The notes: generated by a model from the letters alone, not told the origin. DNA of 64,000 nt from a bacterium (GCA_004562395.1 SFQY01000002.1:1-64000); one strand, 5' to 3'; positions 37,924-46,843 are shown, counted from the first letter of the stretch. A program made the numbers and translations.

Positions 37924-38637
37924 TTACAGATGAGCTTCCAGACGGCCCATGATCTCAGCGTATGCCTCTTCCACACCGCCCAGATCCCGGCGGAAACGGT
38001 CCTTGTCCAGCTTTTCGCCGGTCTTGGCGTCCCACAGGCGGCAGGTGTCGGGGCTGATCTCGTCGGCCAGGACGATGGTTCCGTCGGACAGGCGGCCGAA
38101 CTCCAGCTTGAAGTCCACCAGGGTCACGCCGCAGGTCTTCCAGAAGTCCTTCAGAATCTCGTTAATGCGGAAGGAGTACTTTTCAATGGTGTTGATTTCT
38201 TCGGGGGTTGCCAGCTTCAGAGCCAGAGCATGACGGGTGTTGAGCAGAGGATCGCCCAGAGCGTCATTCTTGTAGGAGAACTCGATGGTGGGCTGGTCAA
38301 AAACGATGCCTTCCTCTACGCCGTAGCGCTTGGAGAAGGAACCGGCGGAGATATTGCGGATGATGACCTCCAGGGGAACGATGCTGACCTTCTTCACCAG
38401 GGTTTCCCGGGGAGACAGTTCCTTGACAAAGTGCGTGGGAATGCCGCAGCGCTCCAGCTTGGCCATCAGACGGTTGCTCATCTGGTTGTTGATCACGCCC
38501 TTACCCACAATGGTACCCTTCTTCAGGCCGTTGAAAGCGGTAGCGTCATCCTTATAATCCACGATCAAAAGCTCGGGATCATCGGTGGCGAAGACCTTTT
38601 TGGCCTTGCCCTCATACAGCTGTTCTTTCTTTTCCAT
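37924..38637 (-). CDS. purC: Phosphoribosylaminoimidazole-succinocarboxamide (SAICAR) synthase
   Basis: ATP-dependent addition of aspartate to CAIR. Family features are LYEGKAKKVFATDDPELLIV near the N-terminus, VEVIIRN-like VPLEVIIRNISAGSFSKRYG, and LVDFKLEFG with DEISPDTCRLWD. 237 residues, the usual bacterial size. Start ATG 38637 follows TTTGGAGG; an ATG at 38676 lies before that site. First gene of purC-purA-purB-guaA, with a TATAAT box about 60 bp upstream. Confidence 0.97.
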   Translation of the reverse strand: MEKKEQLYEGKAKKVFATDDPELLIVDYKDDATAFNGLKKGTIVGKGVINNQMSNRLMAKLERCGIPTHFVKELSPRETLVKKVSIVPLEVIIRNISAGSFSKRYGVEEGIVFDQPTIEFSYKNDALGDPLLNTRHALALKLATPEEINTIEKYSFRINEILKDFWKTCGVTLVDFKLEFGRLSDGTIVLADEISPDTCRLWDAKTGEKLDKDRFRRDLGGVEEAYAEIMGRLEAHL

Positions 38638-38697
38638 GATTGATACCTCCAAAAATATACAGATCGGGATGAACATGGGTCATTTGCCCACCAGCCT

Positions 38698-38703
38698 ATT
38701 ATA
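38698..38703 (-). promoter_or_regulatory. Putative -10 box of the purC operon
   Basis: Minus-strand TATAAT (in CTAGTATAATAGG) about 60 bp before purC. No good -35 box lies at 16-18 bp, which could suit an activated promoter. No purine riboswitch aptamer was recognised. Confidence 0.55.
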
Positions 38704-38844
38704 CTAGATATTCCTGAAAAACGGAAAGGTTTTTTTGCAAAAACCGGGCCGGATCCGGCAGAAAAAGGATTTTTTCCCTTTTGCACAAAATTGGAGGAAC
38801 GGAACGCGGCCTTTTTGATGCTGTGAAACTGCCGGACAAGGGCC

Positions 38845-40422
38845 TTATTTGCCGCTGTCGCCGTAGTTTGCCAGCACCCGGGCGGAGGGATCGTTGACAT
38901 TGCAGCCTTCCCAGTTCTTGTTGGGCATCCAGAAATCCACGATCATCTGTCCCTGGCCGGGATAGTACTTCTCAAAGATCTCCCGGTAGAGGAGGGATTC
39001 CTTGGTAAAGGGCTGGGCATGGGTGTACCGGGAGCGAAGACGCTCATATTCTTCGTCGGTATAGTAGTTTTCCGCGTATTCCTTCAGATAATTCACCATG
39101 GAGTGGCCCACCGCGTCGGAGAAGGCGGCCTTTTCCCGCCAGAGGATGTCGTGGGGCAGGTAATCCCCTTCGAAGGCATGGCGCAGCAGGTATTTTCCCT
39201 TGTTGTACTTGTTCAGCTTCAGCTCCGGGTCAATGGCCATGACGTATTTGACAAAGTCCAGATCGCCGAAGGGGACCCGGGCCTCCAGAGAGTTGACGCT
39301 GATGCAGCGGTCTGCCCGGAGAACGTCATACATGTGCAGCTCCCGGATCCGCTTCTGGGACTCCTTCTGGAATTCCTCCGCGGAGGGGGCAAAGTCGGTG
39401 TACTTGTAGCCGAACAGCTCGTCGGAGATCTCGCCGGTGAGCAGCACCCGGATGTCGGTGTTTTCGTGGATATACTTGCACACCAGGTACATGCCGATGC
39501 TGGCCCGGATGGTGGTGATGTCGAAGGTGCCCAGCAGCTCGATGACCGGCTCCAGCGCTGCCAGAACATCCTCCTTGGAGATGATCACCGGGGTGTGGTC
39601 GCTGCCGATATAGTCCGCCACCTGCTGGGCGTACTTCAGGTCGATGGCGTCGCCGCTCATGCCAATGGCGAAGGTGCGGATGGGCTTGCTGCTTTCCTGA
39701 GCCGCGATGGCGCAGACCAGGGAGGAGTCCAGACCGCCGCTGAGCAGGAAGCCAACCTTGGCGTCGGCCACCAGACGCTTCCGGACACCGGCCACCAGCC
39801 TGTCGTGGATGCCGGAGCAGACGGTTTCCAGGCCGTCGGGAAGACAGCGCTCCGCTGCCGCGATGTCACAGTAGCAGACGAACTTGCCGTCGCAGTAGTA
39901 ATGGCCGGGAGGGAAGGGCAGAATTTCTCCTACAAGCCCGGTGAGGTTCTTGGGCTCGCTGGCGAATACGATAACGCCGCTTTTGTCATAGCCATAGTAC
40001 AATGGCCGGATGCCGATGGGGTCCCGGGCGGCGATAAATTTCTTGTTTTTTCCGTCATAGAGGATACAGGCAAACTCCGCGTCCAGCATGGCGAACATAC
40101 CAACGCCGTACTTTTCGTACATGGGCAGCAGCACCTCACAGTCGGACTGACTGACAAAGGTGTACTCTTTGGACAGCTCCTGACGGAGCTTTTCAAAGCC
40201 GTAAATTTCACCGTTGCAGACCACGAAGCTTCCGTTCAGGCCGAAGGGCTGCATTCCTTCGGGGTGAAGGCCCATGATGGACAGACGGTGAAAGCCCAAA
40301 AGACCCTGCCCCACATCCACGATGCGGGAATCATCAGGGCCCCGGGAGATGGTGCGGTCGAAGCCTGCTTTGAAAGCTGCCAGATCATCGCAGTGACCGC
40401 AGTAACCGATAATGGAACACAT
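38845..40422 (-). CDS. asnB: Asparagine synthase (glutamine-hydrolysing), type B
   Basis: Transfers glutamine nitrogen to aspartate. N-terminal class II amidotransferase domain with Cys2 (MCSIIGYCG), fixing the start at 40422 where CAGGAGG precedes; the synthetase domain has the PP-loop LLSGGLDSSLV and the ISDELFGYKY aspartate region. 525 residues. It lies 96 bp after the Amt/P-II gene in the same direction; a hairpin in that gap may limit read-through. Downstream, 207 bp separate it from purC. Confidence 0.96.
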   Translation of the reverse strand: MCSIIGYCGHCDDLAAFKAGFDRTISRGPDDSRIVDVGQGLLGFHRLSIMGLHPEGMQPFGLNGSFVVCNGEIYGFEKLRQELSKEYTFVSQSDCEVLLPMYEKYGVGMFAMLDAEFACILYDGKNKKFIAARDPIGIRPLYYGYDKSGVIVFASEPKNLTGLVGEILPFPPGHYYCDGKFVCYCDIAAAERCLPDGLETVCSGIHDRLVAGVRKRLVADAKVGFLLSGGLDSSLVCAIAAQESSKPIRTFAIGMSGDAIDLKYAQQVADYIGSDHTPVIISKEDVLAALEPVIELLGTFDITTIRASIGMYLVCKYIHENTDIRVLLTGEISDELFGYKYTDFAPSAEEFQKESQKRIRELHMYDVLRADRCISVNSLEARVPFGDLDFVKYVMAIDPELKLNKYNKGKYLLRHAFEGDYLPHDILWREKAAFSDAVGHSMVNYLKEYAENYYTDEEYERLRSRYTHAQPFTKESLLYREIFEKYYPGQGQMIVDFWMPNKNWEGCNVNDPSARVLANYGDSGK

Positions 40423-40448
40423 GTTAGATCCTCCTGATACCAACCGTT

Positions 40449-40490
40449 GGGAGAGCCTCTTTTAAGGAGACTCTCCCGGGTTGTATTTTT
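40449..40490. other. Hairpin in the amt-asnB gap
   Basis: GGGAGAGCCTC (40449-40459) and GAGACTCTCCC (40467-40477) form an 11-bp stem with one wobble; an outer CAACC/GGTTG extends it. The T run (TATTTTT) is on the plus strand only, so on the coding (minus) strand this is a hairpin without a proper U tail; it may be a processing or pause site. Confidence 0.5.
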
Positions 40491-40518
40491 GAAACATTTC
40501 TGGTTTTTGCGTGGAAGC

Positions 40519-42237
40519 TTATTCCACGTCCTGCAATGCGTCGTAGCCTTCCTCGCCGGTGCGGACCTTCACGACGTTCTCCACATCGTAGACGAAGATC
40601 TTGCCATCGCCGATATGGCCGGTGTAAAGGACCTTCTTGGCGGTTTCGATGACGGTGCGGACAGGAACCTTGCTGATGACCATATCCACCTGGACCTTGG
40701 GCAGAAGGCTGGCCTCCACGGGAACACCACGGTAGTATTCGGGGGTGCCCTTCTGGACGCCGCAGCCCATGACGTGGGAGACGGTCATGCCGGTGATGCC
40801 GATGCCCATCATGGCGTCCTTCAGGCTCTCCAGGCGGGCTTCCTTGCAGATGATCTCCACCTTTGTCAGCTTGGGAGTACCCTCGTCGAAGGCGGGGACC
40901 TTCTTTACGGGAATGGCTTCCGCCACAGGCACATCGCCGGAGACCACCACAGGAGCGGGATCCTCGCTGACCATGTCGGGCAGCATGGCAAAGCCGGCGT
41001 AAGCGGAGGGCAGGCCATGCTCGGTGGCGTCCAGGCCGATGAGTTCTTCCTCACGGGAGACCCGCAGACCCACGGTGGCCTTGATGACCAGGAAGGTGAT
41101 GGTAATGGTGACCACGGTCCAGGCAGCCACGCTGATAAAGCCCAGCAGCTGCAGGCCCATCAGCTCAAGGCCGCCGCCATAGAACAGACCGGTGAGGGTC
41201 TTGCCGGAAGCATTGGCAATGGCATAGCCGGGGGCGGTATCGGTGGCGAAGAGACCCACCGCCAGGGTGCCCCAGATGCCGTTCATGCAGTGGACAGCCA
41301 CGGCGCCCACGGGATCATCGATATGGAGCTTGTTGTCCAGCAGCCACACGCCGAAGACCACCAGCAGACCGCCAACCGCACCGATGACACAGGCACCGAA
41401 GCAATCCGTTACATCGCAGGGAGCGGTGATGGCCACGAGACCTGCCAGGGAGGCGTTCAGACACATGGACACGTCGGGCTTACCGTATTTGATCCAGGTG
41501 AAGATCATGCAGACCACGGTCGCCACGGCGGGGGCCACGGTGGTGGTCAGGAAGATGGAGCCCAGCTGTTCCACGGAAGTGGCTGCGGCACCGTTGAAGC
41601 CGTACCAGCCAAGCCACAGGATGAACACACCCAGAGCGCCCAGCGCGATGCTGTGGCCGGGGAAAGCGTTGACCTTGATGACCTTGCCGGAGGCGTCGTG
41701 GTTGAACTTGCCGATCCGGGGGCCCAGCATCTTGGCGCCGATGAGAGCGGAGATGCCGCCTACCATGTGAATGGCGCAGGAGCCGGCGAAATCGTGGAAG
41801 CCCAGCTGAGCCAGCCAGCCGCCGCCCCAGATCCAGTGGGCCTCGATGGGGTAGATCAGTGCGGAAATGACACCGGAATAGATGCAGTAGGAAAGGAACT
41901 TGGTGCGCTCTGCCATGGCGCCGGAGACAATGGTGGCAGTAGTGGCGCAGAACACCAGGTTAAATACGAAGCTGGAGAAATCAAAGCTTTCGTAAGCCGT
42001 GAACAGGTCAAATCCCGGCTTGCCGATAAAGCCCAGCAGGTCCTCGCCCATCAGCAGGCTGAAGCCGATGAGGATGAACACTACGGTACCGATGCAGAAG
42101 TCCATCAGATTCTTCATGATGATGTTGCCGGTGTTCTTGGCTCTGGTAAAACCGGCTTCCACCATGGCAAAGCCGGCCTGCATCCAGAAAACCAGTGCCG
42201 CGCCGATCAGATACCATACATTCCATACTTCACTCAT
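40519..42237 (-). CDS. Ammonium transporter fused to a P-II (GlnK-like) domain
   Basis: A 572-residue fusion. Residues 1-410 are an Amt/MEP/Rh channel with the twin pore histidines His157 (CAIHMVGG) and His316 (AVHCMNG). After an acidic, Pro-rich linker (about 411-455), residues 457-572 form a complete P-II domain with T-loop GVQKGTPEYYRGVPVEASLL (493-512) and B-loop TGHIGDGKIFVYDVE (539-553). P-II proteins sense 2-oxoglutarate/ATP/ADP and plug Amt when nitrogen is plentiful; fusing the two gives a channel with a built-in gate. The Tyr uridylylated in E. coli GlnB/GlnK (Tyr51) is Val507 here, so that modification is not possible. Start has TTAAGGAGG ahead. Confidence 0.95.
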   Translation of the reverse strand: MSEVWNVWYLIGAALVFWMQAGFAMVEAGFTRAKNTGNIIMKNLMDFCIGTVVFILIGFSLLMGEDLLGFIGKPGFDLFTAYESFDFSSFVFNLVFCATTATIVSGAMAERTKFLSYCIYSGVISALIYPIEAHWIWGGGWLAQLGFHDFAGSCAIHMVGGISALIGAKMLGPRIGKFNHDASGKVIKVNAFPGHSIALGALGVFILWLGWYGFNGAAATSVEQLGSIFLTTTVAPAVATVVCMIFTWIKYGKPDVSMCLNASLAGLVAITAPCDVTDCFGACVIGAVGGLLVVFGVWLLDNKLHIDDPVGAVAVHCMNGIWGTLAVGLFATDTAPGYAIANASGKTLTGLFYGGGLELMGLQLLGFISVAAWTVVTITITFLVIKATVGLRVSREEELIGLDATEHGLPSAYAGFAMLPDMVSEDPAPVVVSGDVPVAEAIPVKKVPAFDEGTPKLTKVEIICKEARLESLKDAMMGIGITGMTVSHVMGCGVQKGTPEYYRGVPVEASLLPKVQVDMVISKVPVRTVIETAKKVLYTGHIGDGKIFVYDVENVVKVRTGEEGYDALQDVE

Positions 42238-42375
42238 TTTGTTACCTCCTTAATTTAGAGGACACTCCCCAAAAACCGTCTGCGGCTGAGCGGTGAATCT
42301 TTTCCCGTCAGCGCTTGCCGATTGAATCAGAGCTTCCTCCGGATCTTTCTTTTTCTCTCTCTGCGCAAAAGGTAT

Positions 42376-42450
42376 AAAAATTAGGCTGCCATGCGGGGAG
42401 GGGGGCAGCCCCTCCCGCTGGCGCCGTCCGGGACGGCGATTTGGCAGCTA
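42376..42450 (-). other. Branched stem-loop in the glnN-amt gap
   Basis: On the minus strand AGCTGCCA (42449-42442) pairs with TGGCAGCC (42391-42384) and encloses two hairpins, GCCGTC-CCG-GACGGC and GCGGGAGGGG-CTGC-CCCCTCCCCGC; TAATTTTTATACC follows. This looks like a three-way-junction RNA ending in a weak terminator, 17 bp after the glnN stop and about 140 bp before amt. No known family was recognised and no clear amt promoter was found in the gap. Confidence 0.5.
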
Positions 42451-42465
42451 TGAAAGGAAGCAAAA

Positions 42466-44562
42466 TTAACGGACGCCGAAGAGCAGCTCGCCGTAGGTGG
42501 GGAAGGGCCAGTACTTGTCGGAGGTCATGGTCTCGGCCTCGTCGGCTACGGCCCGGAGGGCGGCCATCTTACCCAGCAGGGTATCCCGGATGGCGTAAGA
42601 TTCTTCGGTGACACTGGCGATATTCTTCAGATCCAGCACGGCGGCTTCCAGCTCATCGGTTCTCACAGCGATCTGGTCGGTCAGTACAGAAAGCTTGGTG
42701 AGAAGTCCGGTTTCGTAGCCGCAGGCGATATCGGGGGAAACCGCCCGCTTGGAAGCGACGGTTCCGGCCAGCTCGGCGCAGTAGCCTTCCACGGCGGGGA
42801 GGATCTGCTTGCGGGCCATGTCCACCATGGTATTGGCTTCGATAACCACCGTCTTGCAGTAGTTCTCCAGCATGATCTCGGTGCGGGACTCCAGCTCGGA
42901 AACGGAGAAGACCTTGTGGCCGGTCAGCATATCCACATTCTTCTTGTCCAGCAGGTGAGGCATACAGTCGGGAGTGGTGGGGTAGTTGCACAGGCCACGA
43001 ACCTCGGTGGCCTCCTTGATCCAGGAGGCGTCATAGCCGTTGCCGTTGAAGAGGATCCGCTTGTGGTCCTTGATGGTCTTCTTGATCATGCCGTGCAGGG
43101 CGGTCTCAAAGTCCTCGGCGCCCTCCAGACGGTCGGCGTAGATCTTCAGGGACTCGGCCACGGCGGCGTTCAGCATGATGTTGGCGCAGGCGATGGAGTT
43201 GGAGGAGCCCAGCATACGGAACTCAAACTTGTTGCCGGTGAAGGCGAAGGGGGAGGTACGGTTGCGGTCGGTGGTGTCACGGGCGAACCGGGGCAGTACA
43301 TCCACGCCCAGCTTCATGGTGGTCTTCTCGGCAGCGCAGTAGGGCTTGTCGTTTTCAATGGCGTCCAGAATGCCCATCAGCTCATCGCCCAGGAAGATGG
43401 AGACCACGGCGGGAGGCGCTTCGTTGGCGCCCAGACGATGGTCGTTGCCGGCGGTGGCCACGGACAGCCGCAGCAGATCCTGGTAATCGTCCACGGCCTT
43501 GATCACCGCGCACAGGAACAGCAGGAACTGAGCGTTCTCATAGGGGGTCTCGCCGGGGGACAGAAGGTTGACGCCGGTGTCCGTGGCGATGGACCAGTTG
43601 TTGTGCTTGCCGGAGCCGTTGACGCCGGCGAAGGGCTTCTCGTGAAGCAGGCACACCAGACCGTGCTTGGCAGCAACCTTCTGCATGATCTCCATAGTCA
43701 GCTGGTTGTGGTCGGTGGCAATATTGGTGGTGGAGTAGATGGGAGCCAGCTCGTGCTGGGCGGGCGCCACTTCGTTATGTTCGGTCTTGGCCAGGATCCC
43801 CAATTTCCACAGCTCTTCGTTCAGGTCTGCCATGTAAGCGGCCACCCGGGGCTTGATGACACCGAAGTAGTGGTCATCCATTTCCTGACCCTTGGGAGGC
43901 TTGGCGCCGAAGAGGGTGCGGCCGGTGTAGATCAGGTCCTTGCGCTTTTCATACAGCTCCTTGGGGACCAGGAAGTATTCCTGCTCAGGACCCACGGAGG
44001 TTCTGACACACTTGACATCCTCGTTGCCGAAAAGCTTCAGGATCCGCATGGCCTGACGGTTCAGGGCCTCCATGGAGCGCAGCAGGGGAGTCTTCTTATC
44101 CAGCGCTTCGCCGCCGTAGGAGCAGAAAGCGGTGGGGATGCACAGGGTCGTGCCCTTGATGAACGCGTAAGAGGTGGGATCCCAGGCGGTGTAGCCCCGG
44201 GCTTCAAAGGTGGCCCGCAGGCCGCCGGAGGGGAAGGAGGAGGCATCGGGCTCGCCCTTGATCAGCTCCTTGCCGGAGAAATCCATGATCACGCCGCCGT
44301 CGGGGGCGGGGGAGATAAAGCTGTCGTGCTTCTCGGCGGTAATGCCGGTCAGAGGCTGGAACCAGTGGGTGTAGTGGGTGGCGCCCCGGGCAACTGCCCA
44401 GTCCTTCATGGCCGTGGCCACCGCATTGGCGACGGAGGGATTCAGCTTTTCACCATGGTCAATGGTCTTTCTCAGAGACTGATATACATCCGCGCTCAAA
44501 TTTGCCTTCATTTCCCGGTCATCAAAAACCAAGCTGCCAAAATAATCGGATACGGTTCCCAT
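42466..44562 (-). CDS. glnN: Glutamine synthetase, type III
   Basis: Large-subunit glutamine synthetase (698 residues; type III is about 700, against about 440 for type I), condensing ammonia and glutamate with ATP. Typical GSIII blocks are visible: [48 protein letters not shown], and [10 protein letters not shown] (glutamate/ammonia site). Start ATG 44562 (MGTVSDYFG) follows AAGGAG at about 8 bp; a TTG at 44571 is less likely. It has a consensus promoter about 150 bp upstream and an intrinsic terminator inside the leader, so expression should depend on antitermination. It is divergent from the second glutamine synthetase and upstream of the Amt/P-II gene. Confidence 0.97.
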   Translation of the reverse strand: MGTVSDYFGSLVFDDREMKANLSADVYQSLRKTIDHGEKLNPSVANAVATAMKDWAVARGATHYTHWFQPLTGITAEKHDSFISPAPDGGVIMDFSGKELIKGEPDASSFPSGGLRATFEARGYTAWDPTSYAFIKGTTLCIPTAFCSYGGEALDKKTPLLRSMEALNRQAMRILKLFGNEDVKCVRTSVGPEQEYFLVPKELYEKRKDLIYTGRTLFGAKPPKGQEMDDHYFGVIKPRVAAYMADLNEELWKLGILAKTEHNEVAPAQHELAPIYSTTNIATDHNQLTMEIMQKVAAKHGLVCLLHEKPFAGVNGSGKHNNWSIATDTGVNLLSPGETPYENAQFLLFLCAVIKAVDDYQDLLRLSVATAGNDHRLGANEAPPAVVSIFLGDELMGILDAIENDKPYCAAEKTTMKLGVDVLPRFARDTTDRNRTSPFAFTGNKFEFRMLGSSNSIACANIMLNAAVAESLKIYADRLEGAEDFETALHGMIKKTIKDHKRILFNGNGYDASWIKEATEVRGLCNYPTTPDCMPHLLDKKNVDMLTGHKVFSVSELESRTEIMLENYCKTVVIEANTMVDMARKQILPAVEGYCAELAGTVASKRAVSPDIACGYETGLLTKLSVLTDQIAVRTDELEAAVLDLKNIASVTEESYAIRDTLLGKMAALRAVADEAETMTSDKYWPFPTYGELLFGVR

Positions 44563-44645
44563 TTTCAACACTCCTTATTTCTGAGTTTCACGGCGAATTC
44601 TGAAACGGCGCCGGAGGAGGAAGGCATCCGTTTCAGAATCGCTGG

Positions 44646-44697
44646 AAAAAAAGAGGCAAGGACGCCTTGGAGCCGAAGCTCAAAGACGTCCTTGCCT
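44646..44697 (-). terminator. Leader terminator (attenuator) of glnN
   Basis: On the minus strand AGGCAAGGACGTC (44697-44685) pairs with GCGTCCTTGCCT (about 44665-44654) around an inner GAGC-TTCG-GCTC hairpin, then C plus TTTTTTT. It begins only about 5 nt after the predicted transcription start and stands 84 bp before the glnN start codon. A second hairpin (ATTCTGAAACGG/CCGTTTCAGAAT, within 44594-44640) follows in the leader. Confidence 0.85.
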
Positions 44698-44708
44698 TTA
44701 CGCAAAGC

Positions 44709-44737
44709 ATTCTACACCAGATTTTTCCGTTTGTCAA
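44709..44737 (-). promoter_or_regulatory. Promoter of glnN
   Basis: Minus strand TTGACA (44732-44737), 17-bp spacer, TAGAAT (44709-44714). Confidence 0.85.
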
Positions 44738-44774
44738 CACCCTGCACAAAAAAACTTTTTTGTGATTGTGAAGA

Positions 44775-44803
44775 TTGACAAGCGGAATTTTCTGGCATAT
44801 AAT
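44775..44803 (+). promoter_or_regulatory. Promoter of glnA (exact consensus)
   Basis: TTGACA (44775-44780), 17-bp spacer, TATAAT (44798-44803): full sigma-A consensus, divergent from the glnN promoter, with 37 bp between the two -35 boxes. Confidence 0.9.
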
Positions 44804-44814
44804 ACAGGTAATGA

Positions 44815-44872
44815 GCAAAGACGTTCACACCGCTGCTGCGGGTTCCATTGGATCACGTCTTTGCGCTTTTTG
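44815..44872 (+). terminator. Leader terminator (attenuator) of glnA
   Basis: GCAAAGACGT (44815-44824) and ACGTCTTTGC (44855-44864) are perfect complements followed by GCTTTTTG. It starts about 5 nt after the predicted transcription start and ends 99 bp before the start codon. Its arm resembles that of the glnN attenuator (GGCAAGGACGTC). A second strong hairpin, GCGGCC...GGCCGC (44882-44914) with inner GCGCC-ATAAG-GGCGC, follows in the leader. Confidence 0.85.
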
Positions 44873-44970
44873 TTATCAAGGGCGGCCTGCCCTGCGCCAT
44901 AAGGGCGCGGCCGCTATCCGGCAGTCGATTCACAGAGATTCACAACACGGGAAGGAAAGTGGGTTTCGAT

Positions 44971-46179
44971 ATGAAGTATACACCGCAAGAAGTCATGCAG
45001 TTTATCCAGGAGGAGGATGTTAAATTCATCCGCCTGGCCTTTTGTGATGTTCTGGGAAGGCCGAAAAACATTTCCATCATGCCCCAGGAGCTGGAGCGGG
45101 CGTTTAAATATGGCATCGCCCTGGATGCCTCCGCCATCGCGGGCTTTGGCGACGAGGTCCACTCCGACCTGTTCCTGCATCCGGATCCGGCTACCATTTC
45201 GGTGCTGCCCTGGCGGCCGGAGCATGGACGGGTGGTGCGGATGTTCTGTGCCATCACCTATCCGGACGGCACGCCCTTTATCCACGACACCCGGAATCTG
45301 CTGAAGAAGGCCATTGCCGATGCCTCCGATGCCGGGTATACCTTTGCCTTTGGCTCTGAGATGGAGTTTTACCTGTTCAAGCTGGATGAGAATGGGGAGC
45401 CCACCACCATTCCCTATGACAATGCCACCTATATGGACGTTTCCCCGGAGGACCGGTGCGAAAATGTCCGCCGGGAGATCTGCCTGACCCTGGAGCAGAT
45501 GGGCATCCAGCCGGAATCGTCCCACCATGAGGAAGGGCCGGGCCAGAACGAGGTGGACTTCCGGTATTCCGACGCCCTGGCCGCCGCGGACAATGCCGTG
45601 ACCTTCTGCACGGTGGTCAAGACCATCGCCGCCCGGAACGGCCTGTGGGCGGACTTTTCGCCCAAGCCGCTGCCCGGAAAGCCCGGCAGTGGATTCCACA
45701 TCAACATGTCCGTTCAGGGACCGGGAGAGAACCGGATGCAGCACATGATGGCCGGCATCCTGAATCGGGTGGGGGAGATGACCCTCTTCCTGAATCCCTC
45801 CGAGGGCTCCTACCAGCGCCTGGGCTCCCACAAAGCCCCCAAGTATATCTCCTGGTCCTATGACAACCGCTCCCAGCTGATCCGGATCCCCGCCGCCTCC
45901 GGCGAGTACCGGCGCTGCGAGCTGCGCAGTCCTGACTGCACCGCCAATCCCTATATTGCCTTCGCGCTGCTGATCTGGGCGGGGCTGGAGGGGCTGCAGG
46001 AGAAAATGCCCCTTCCGGAGGCGTGCAGCGTCAACCTGTTTACCGCCGCCCAGCATGATCTTTCCCATCTTCAGACCCTCCCGCTGTCGCTGACCACCGC
46101 GTCCCGTCAGGCGGATGCCAGCGCGTTCCTGAAGCGGCACCTGCCGGAGTCTCTGGTGGCCTGCTTCTGCAAGGAATAA
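44971..46179 (+). CDS. glnA: Glutamine synthetase, type I-like (short)
   Basis: Glutamine synthetase of the GlnA family, 402 residues, about 40 shorter than classical GSI and lacking the usual C-terminal DYRTQVT...WE tail. Active-site blocks remain: FGSEMEFYLF, HHEEGPGQNEVDFRY, NGLWADFSPKPLPG, GSGFHINMS (ammonia/glutamate) and KAPKYISWSYDNRS with RRCELRSPDC. No adenylylation-type Tyr loop was seen. Start ATG 44971 (MKYTPQE) is the first with family-like sequence; GGGAAGGAAAG lies ahead at slightly long spacing. The ANTAR gene follows 36 bp later. Whether it mainly makes glutamine or also has a regulatory role cannot be read here. Confidence 0.92.
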   Translation: MKYTPQEVMQFIQEEDVKFIRLAFCDVLGRPKNISIMPQELERAFKYGIALDASAIAGFGDEVHSDLFLHPDPATISVLPWRPEHGRVVRMFCAITYPDGTPFIHDTRNLLKKAIADASDAGYTFAFGSEMEFYLFKLDENGEPTTIPYDNATYMDVSPEDRCENVRREICLTLEQMGIQPESSHHEEGPGQNEVDFRYSDALAAADNAVTFCTVVKTIAARNGLWADFSPKPLPGKPGSGFHINMSVQGPGENRMQHMMAGILNRVGEMTLFLNPSEGSYQRLGSHKAPKYISWSYDNRSQLIRIPAASGEYRRCELRSPDCTANPYIAFALLIWAGLEGLQEKMPLPEACSVNLFTAAQHDLSHLQTLPLSLTTASRQADASAFLKRHLPESLVACFCKE

Positions 46180-46215
46180 CCGGGTTCAAACCAACGCGGA
46201 AAGGAGGGGGCATGT

Positions 46216-46800
46216 ATGGTCTTTAGTGAACAGACCTACAGCGTGCTTGTGGTTTCTTCGGCACAGAAATTCAATGAGGTCCTCACGCAGATGCTCCCTG
46301 GGCCGGAGTATTACCCGGTGACCTTCGTGGGGAATGCGGCGGCTGCCCGCCGGGAGATGGTGAGCCGGACCTTTGATATCGTAATCGTCAATTCCCCGCT
46401 GCCGGATGACATGGGGACCCGGTTCGCCATCGATGCCACCGGCAGGACCGGAACCGTGGCCCTGCTGCTGGTTCGGGCGGAGATGTTTGAGCAGATCAAC
46501 GAAAAGGTCGTTCCCCAGGGCGTTTTTACCCTGGCAAAGCCCATTTCCTCCCAGACCCTTCAGCAGAGCCTGAAGTGGATGGTATCCGCCCGGGAACGGC
46601 TGCGGAAGCTGGAACAGAAGGCCACCACGGTGGAGGAAAAAATGGAGGAGATCCGCCTGGTGAACCGGGCGAAATGGATCCTCATCGAGCAGCTGAACAT
46701 GACGGAGGCGGAGGCTCACCGCCACATCGAGAAGCAGGCCATGGACCGCTGCGTCAACCGCCGGGAGATCGCCCTGGGGATCGTCAAAACCTATACATAA
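46216..46800 (+). CDS. ANTAR-domain antiterminator with degenerate receiver (NitR-like)
   Basis: A 194-residue RNA-binding antiterminator. Residues 1-120 have the response-regulator fold but not the chemistry: the acid pocket is Ser14-Ser15 (LVVSSAQ), the phosphoacceptor position is Asn59 (DIVIVNSPLP), and only Lys108 (LAKPIS) is kept. A coiled coil (125-148) leads into an ANTAR domain (about 135-191) with the terminal NRREIALGIV. ANTAR proteins bind paired stem-loops in leaders and block terminators; NitR of solventogenic clostridia acts this way downstream of glnA. Here leader terminators precede both glnA and glnN. AAGGAGGGGG lies ahead of the start. How it senses nitrogen without phosphorylation is unknown; contact with glutamine synthetase is one possibility. 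Confidence 0.88.
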   Translation: MVFSEQTYSVLVVSSAQKFNEVLTQMLPGPEYYPVTFVGNAAAARREMVSRTFDIVIVNSPLPDDMGTRFAIDATGRTGTVALLLVRAEMFEQINEKVVPQGVFTLAKPISSQTLQQSLKWMVSARERLRKLEQKATTVEEKMEEIRLVNRAKWILIEQLNMTEAEAHRHIEKQAMDRCVNRREIALGIVKTYT

Positions 46801-46802
46801 CC

Positions 46803-46842
46803 CAAAAAGCGCCCACGGCCGGAAAGCCGTGGGCGCTGAATA
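46803..46842. terminator. Bidirectional terminator after the ANTAR gene
   Basis: Perfect 12-bp stem AGCGCCCACGGC (46808-46819) / GCCGTGGGCGCT (46826-46837); plus-strand tail GAATATTTATTTT, minus-strand tail TTTTTGGG. Serves the convergent ANTAR and phosphotransferase genes. Confidence 0.85.
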
Positions 46843-46843
46843 T

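Noticed and set aside
42238..42465. Sigma-54 promoter for the ammonium transporter
   Set aside because: A TGGCA motif occurs but the matching TTGC at the required spacing is absent.
44803..44970. Glutamine riboswitch (glnA motif) in the glnA leader
   Set aside because: A CGTTCAC stretch near the 5' end is suggestive, but the other conserved segments are absent or in the wrong order; the terminator hairpin explains the sequence better.
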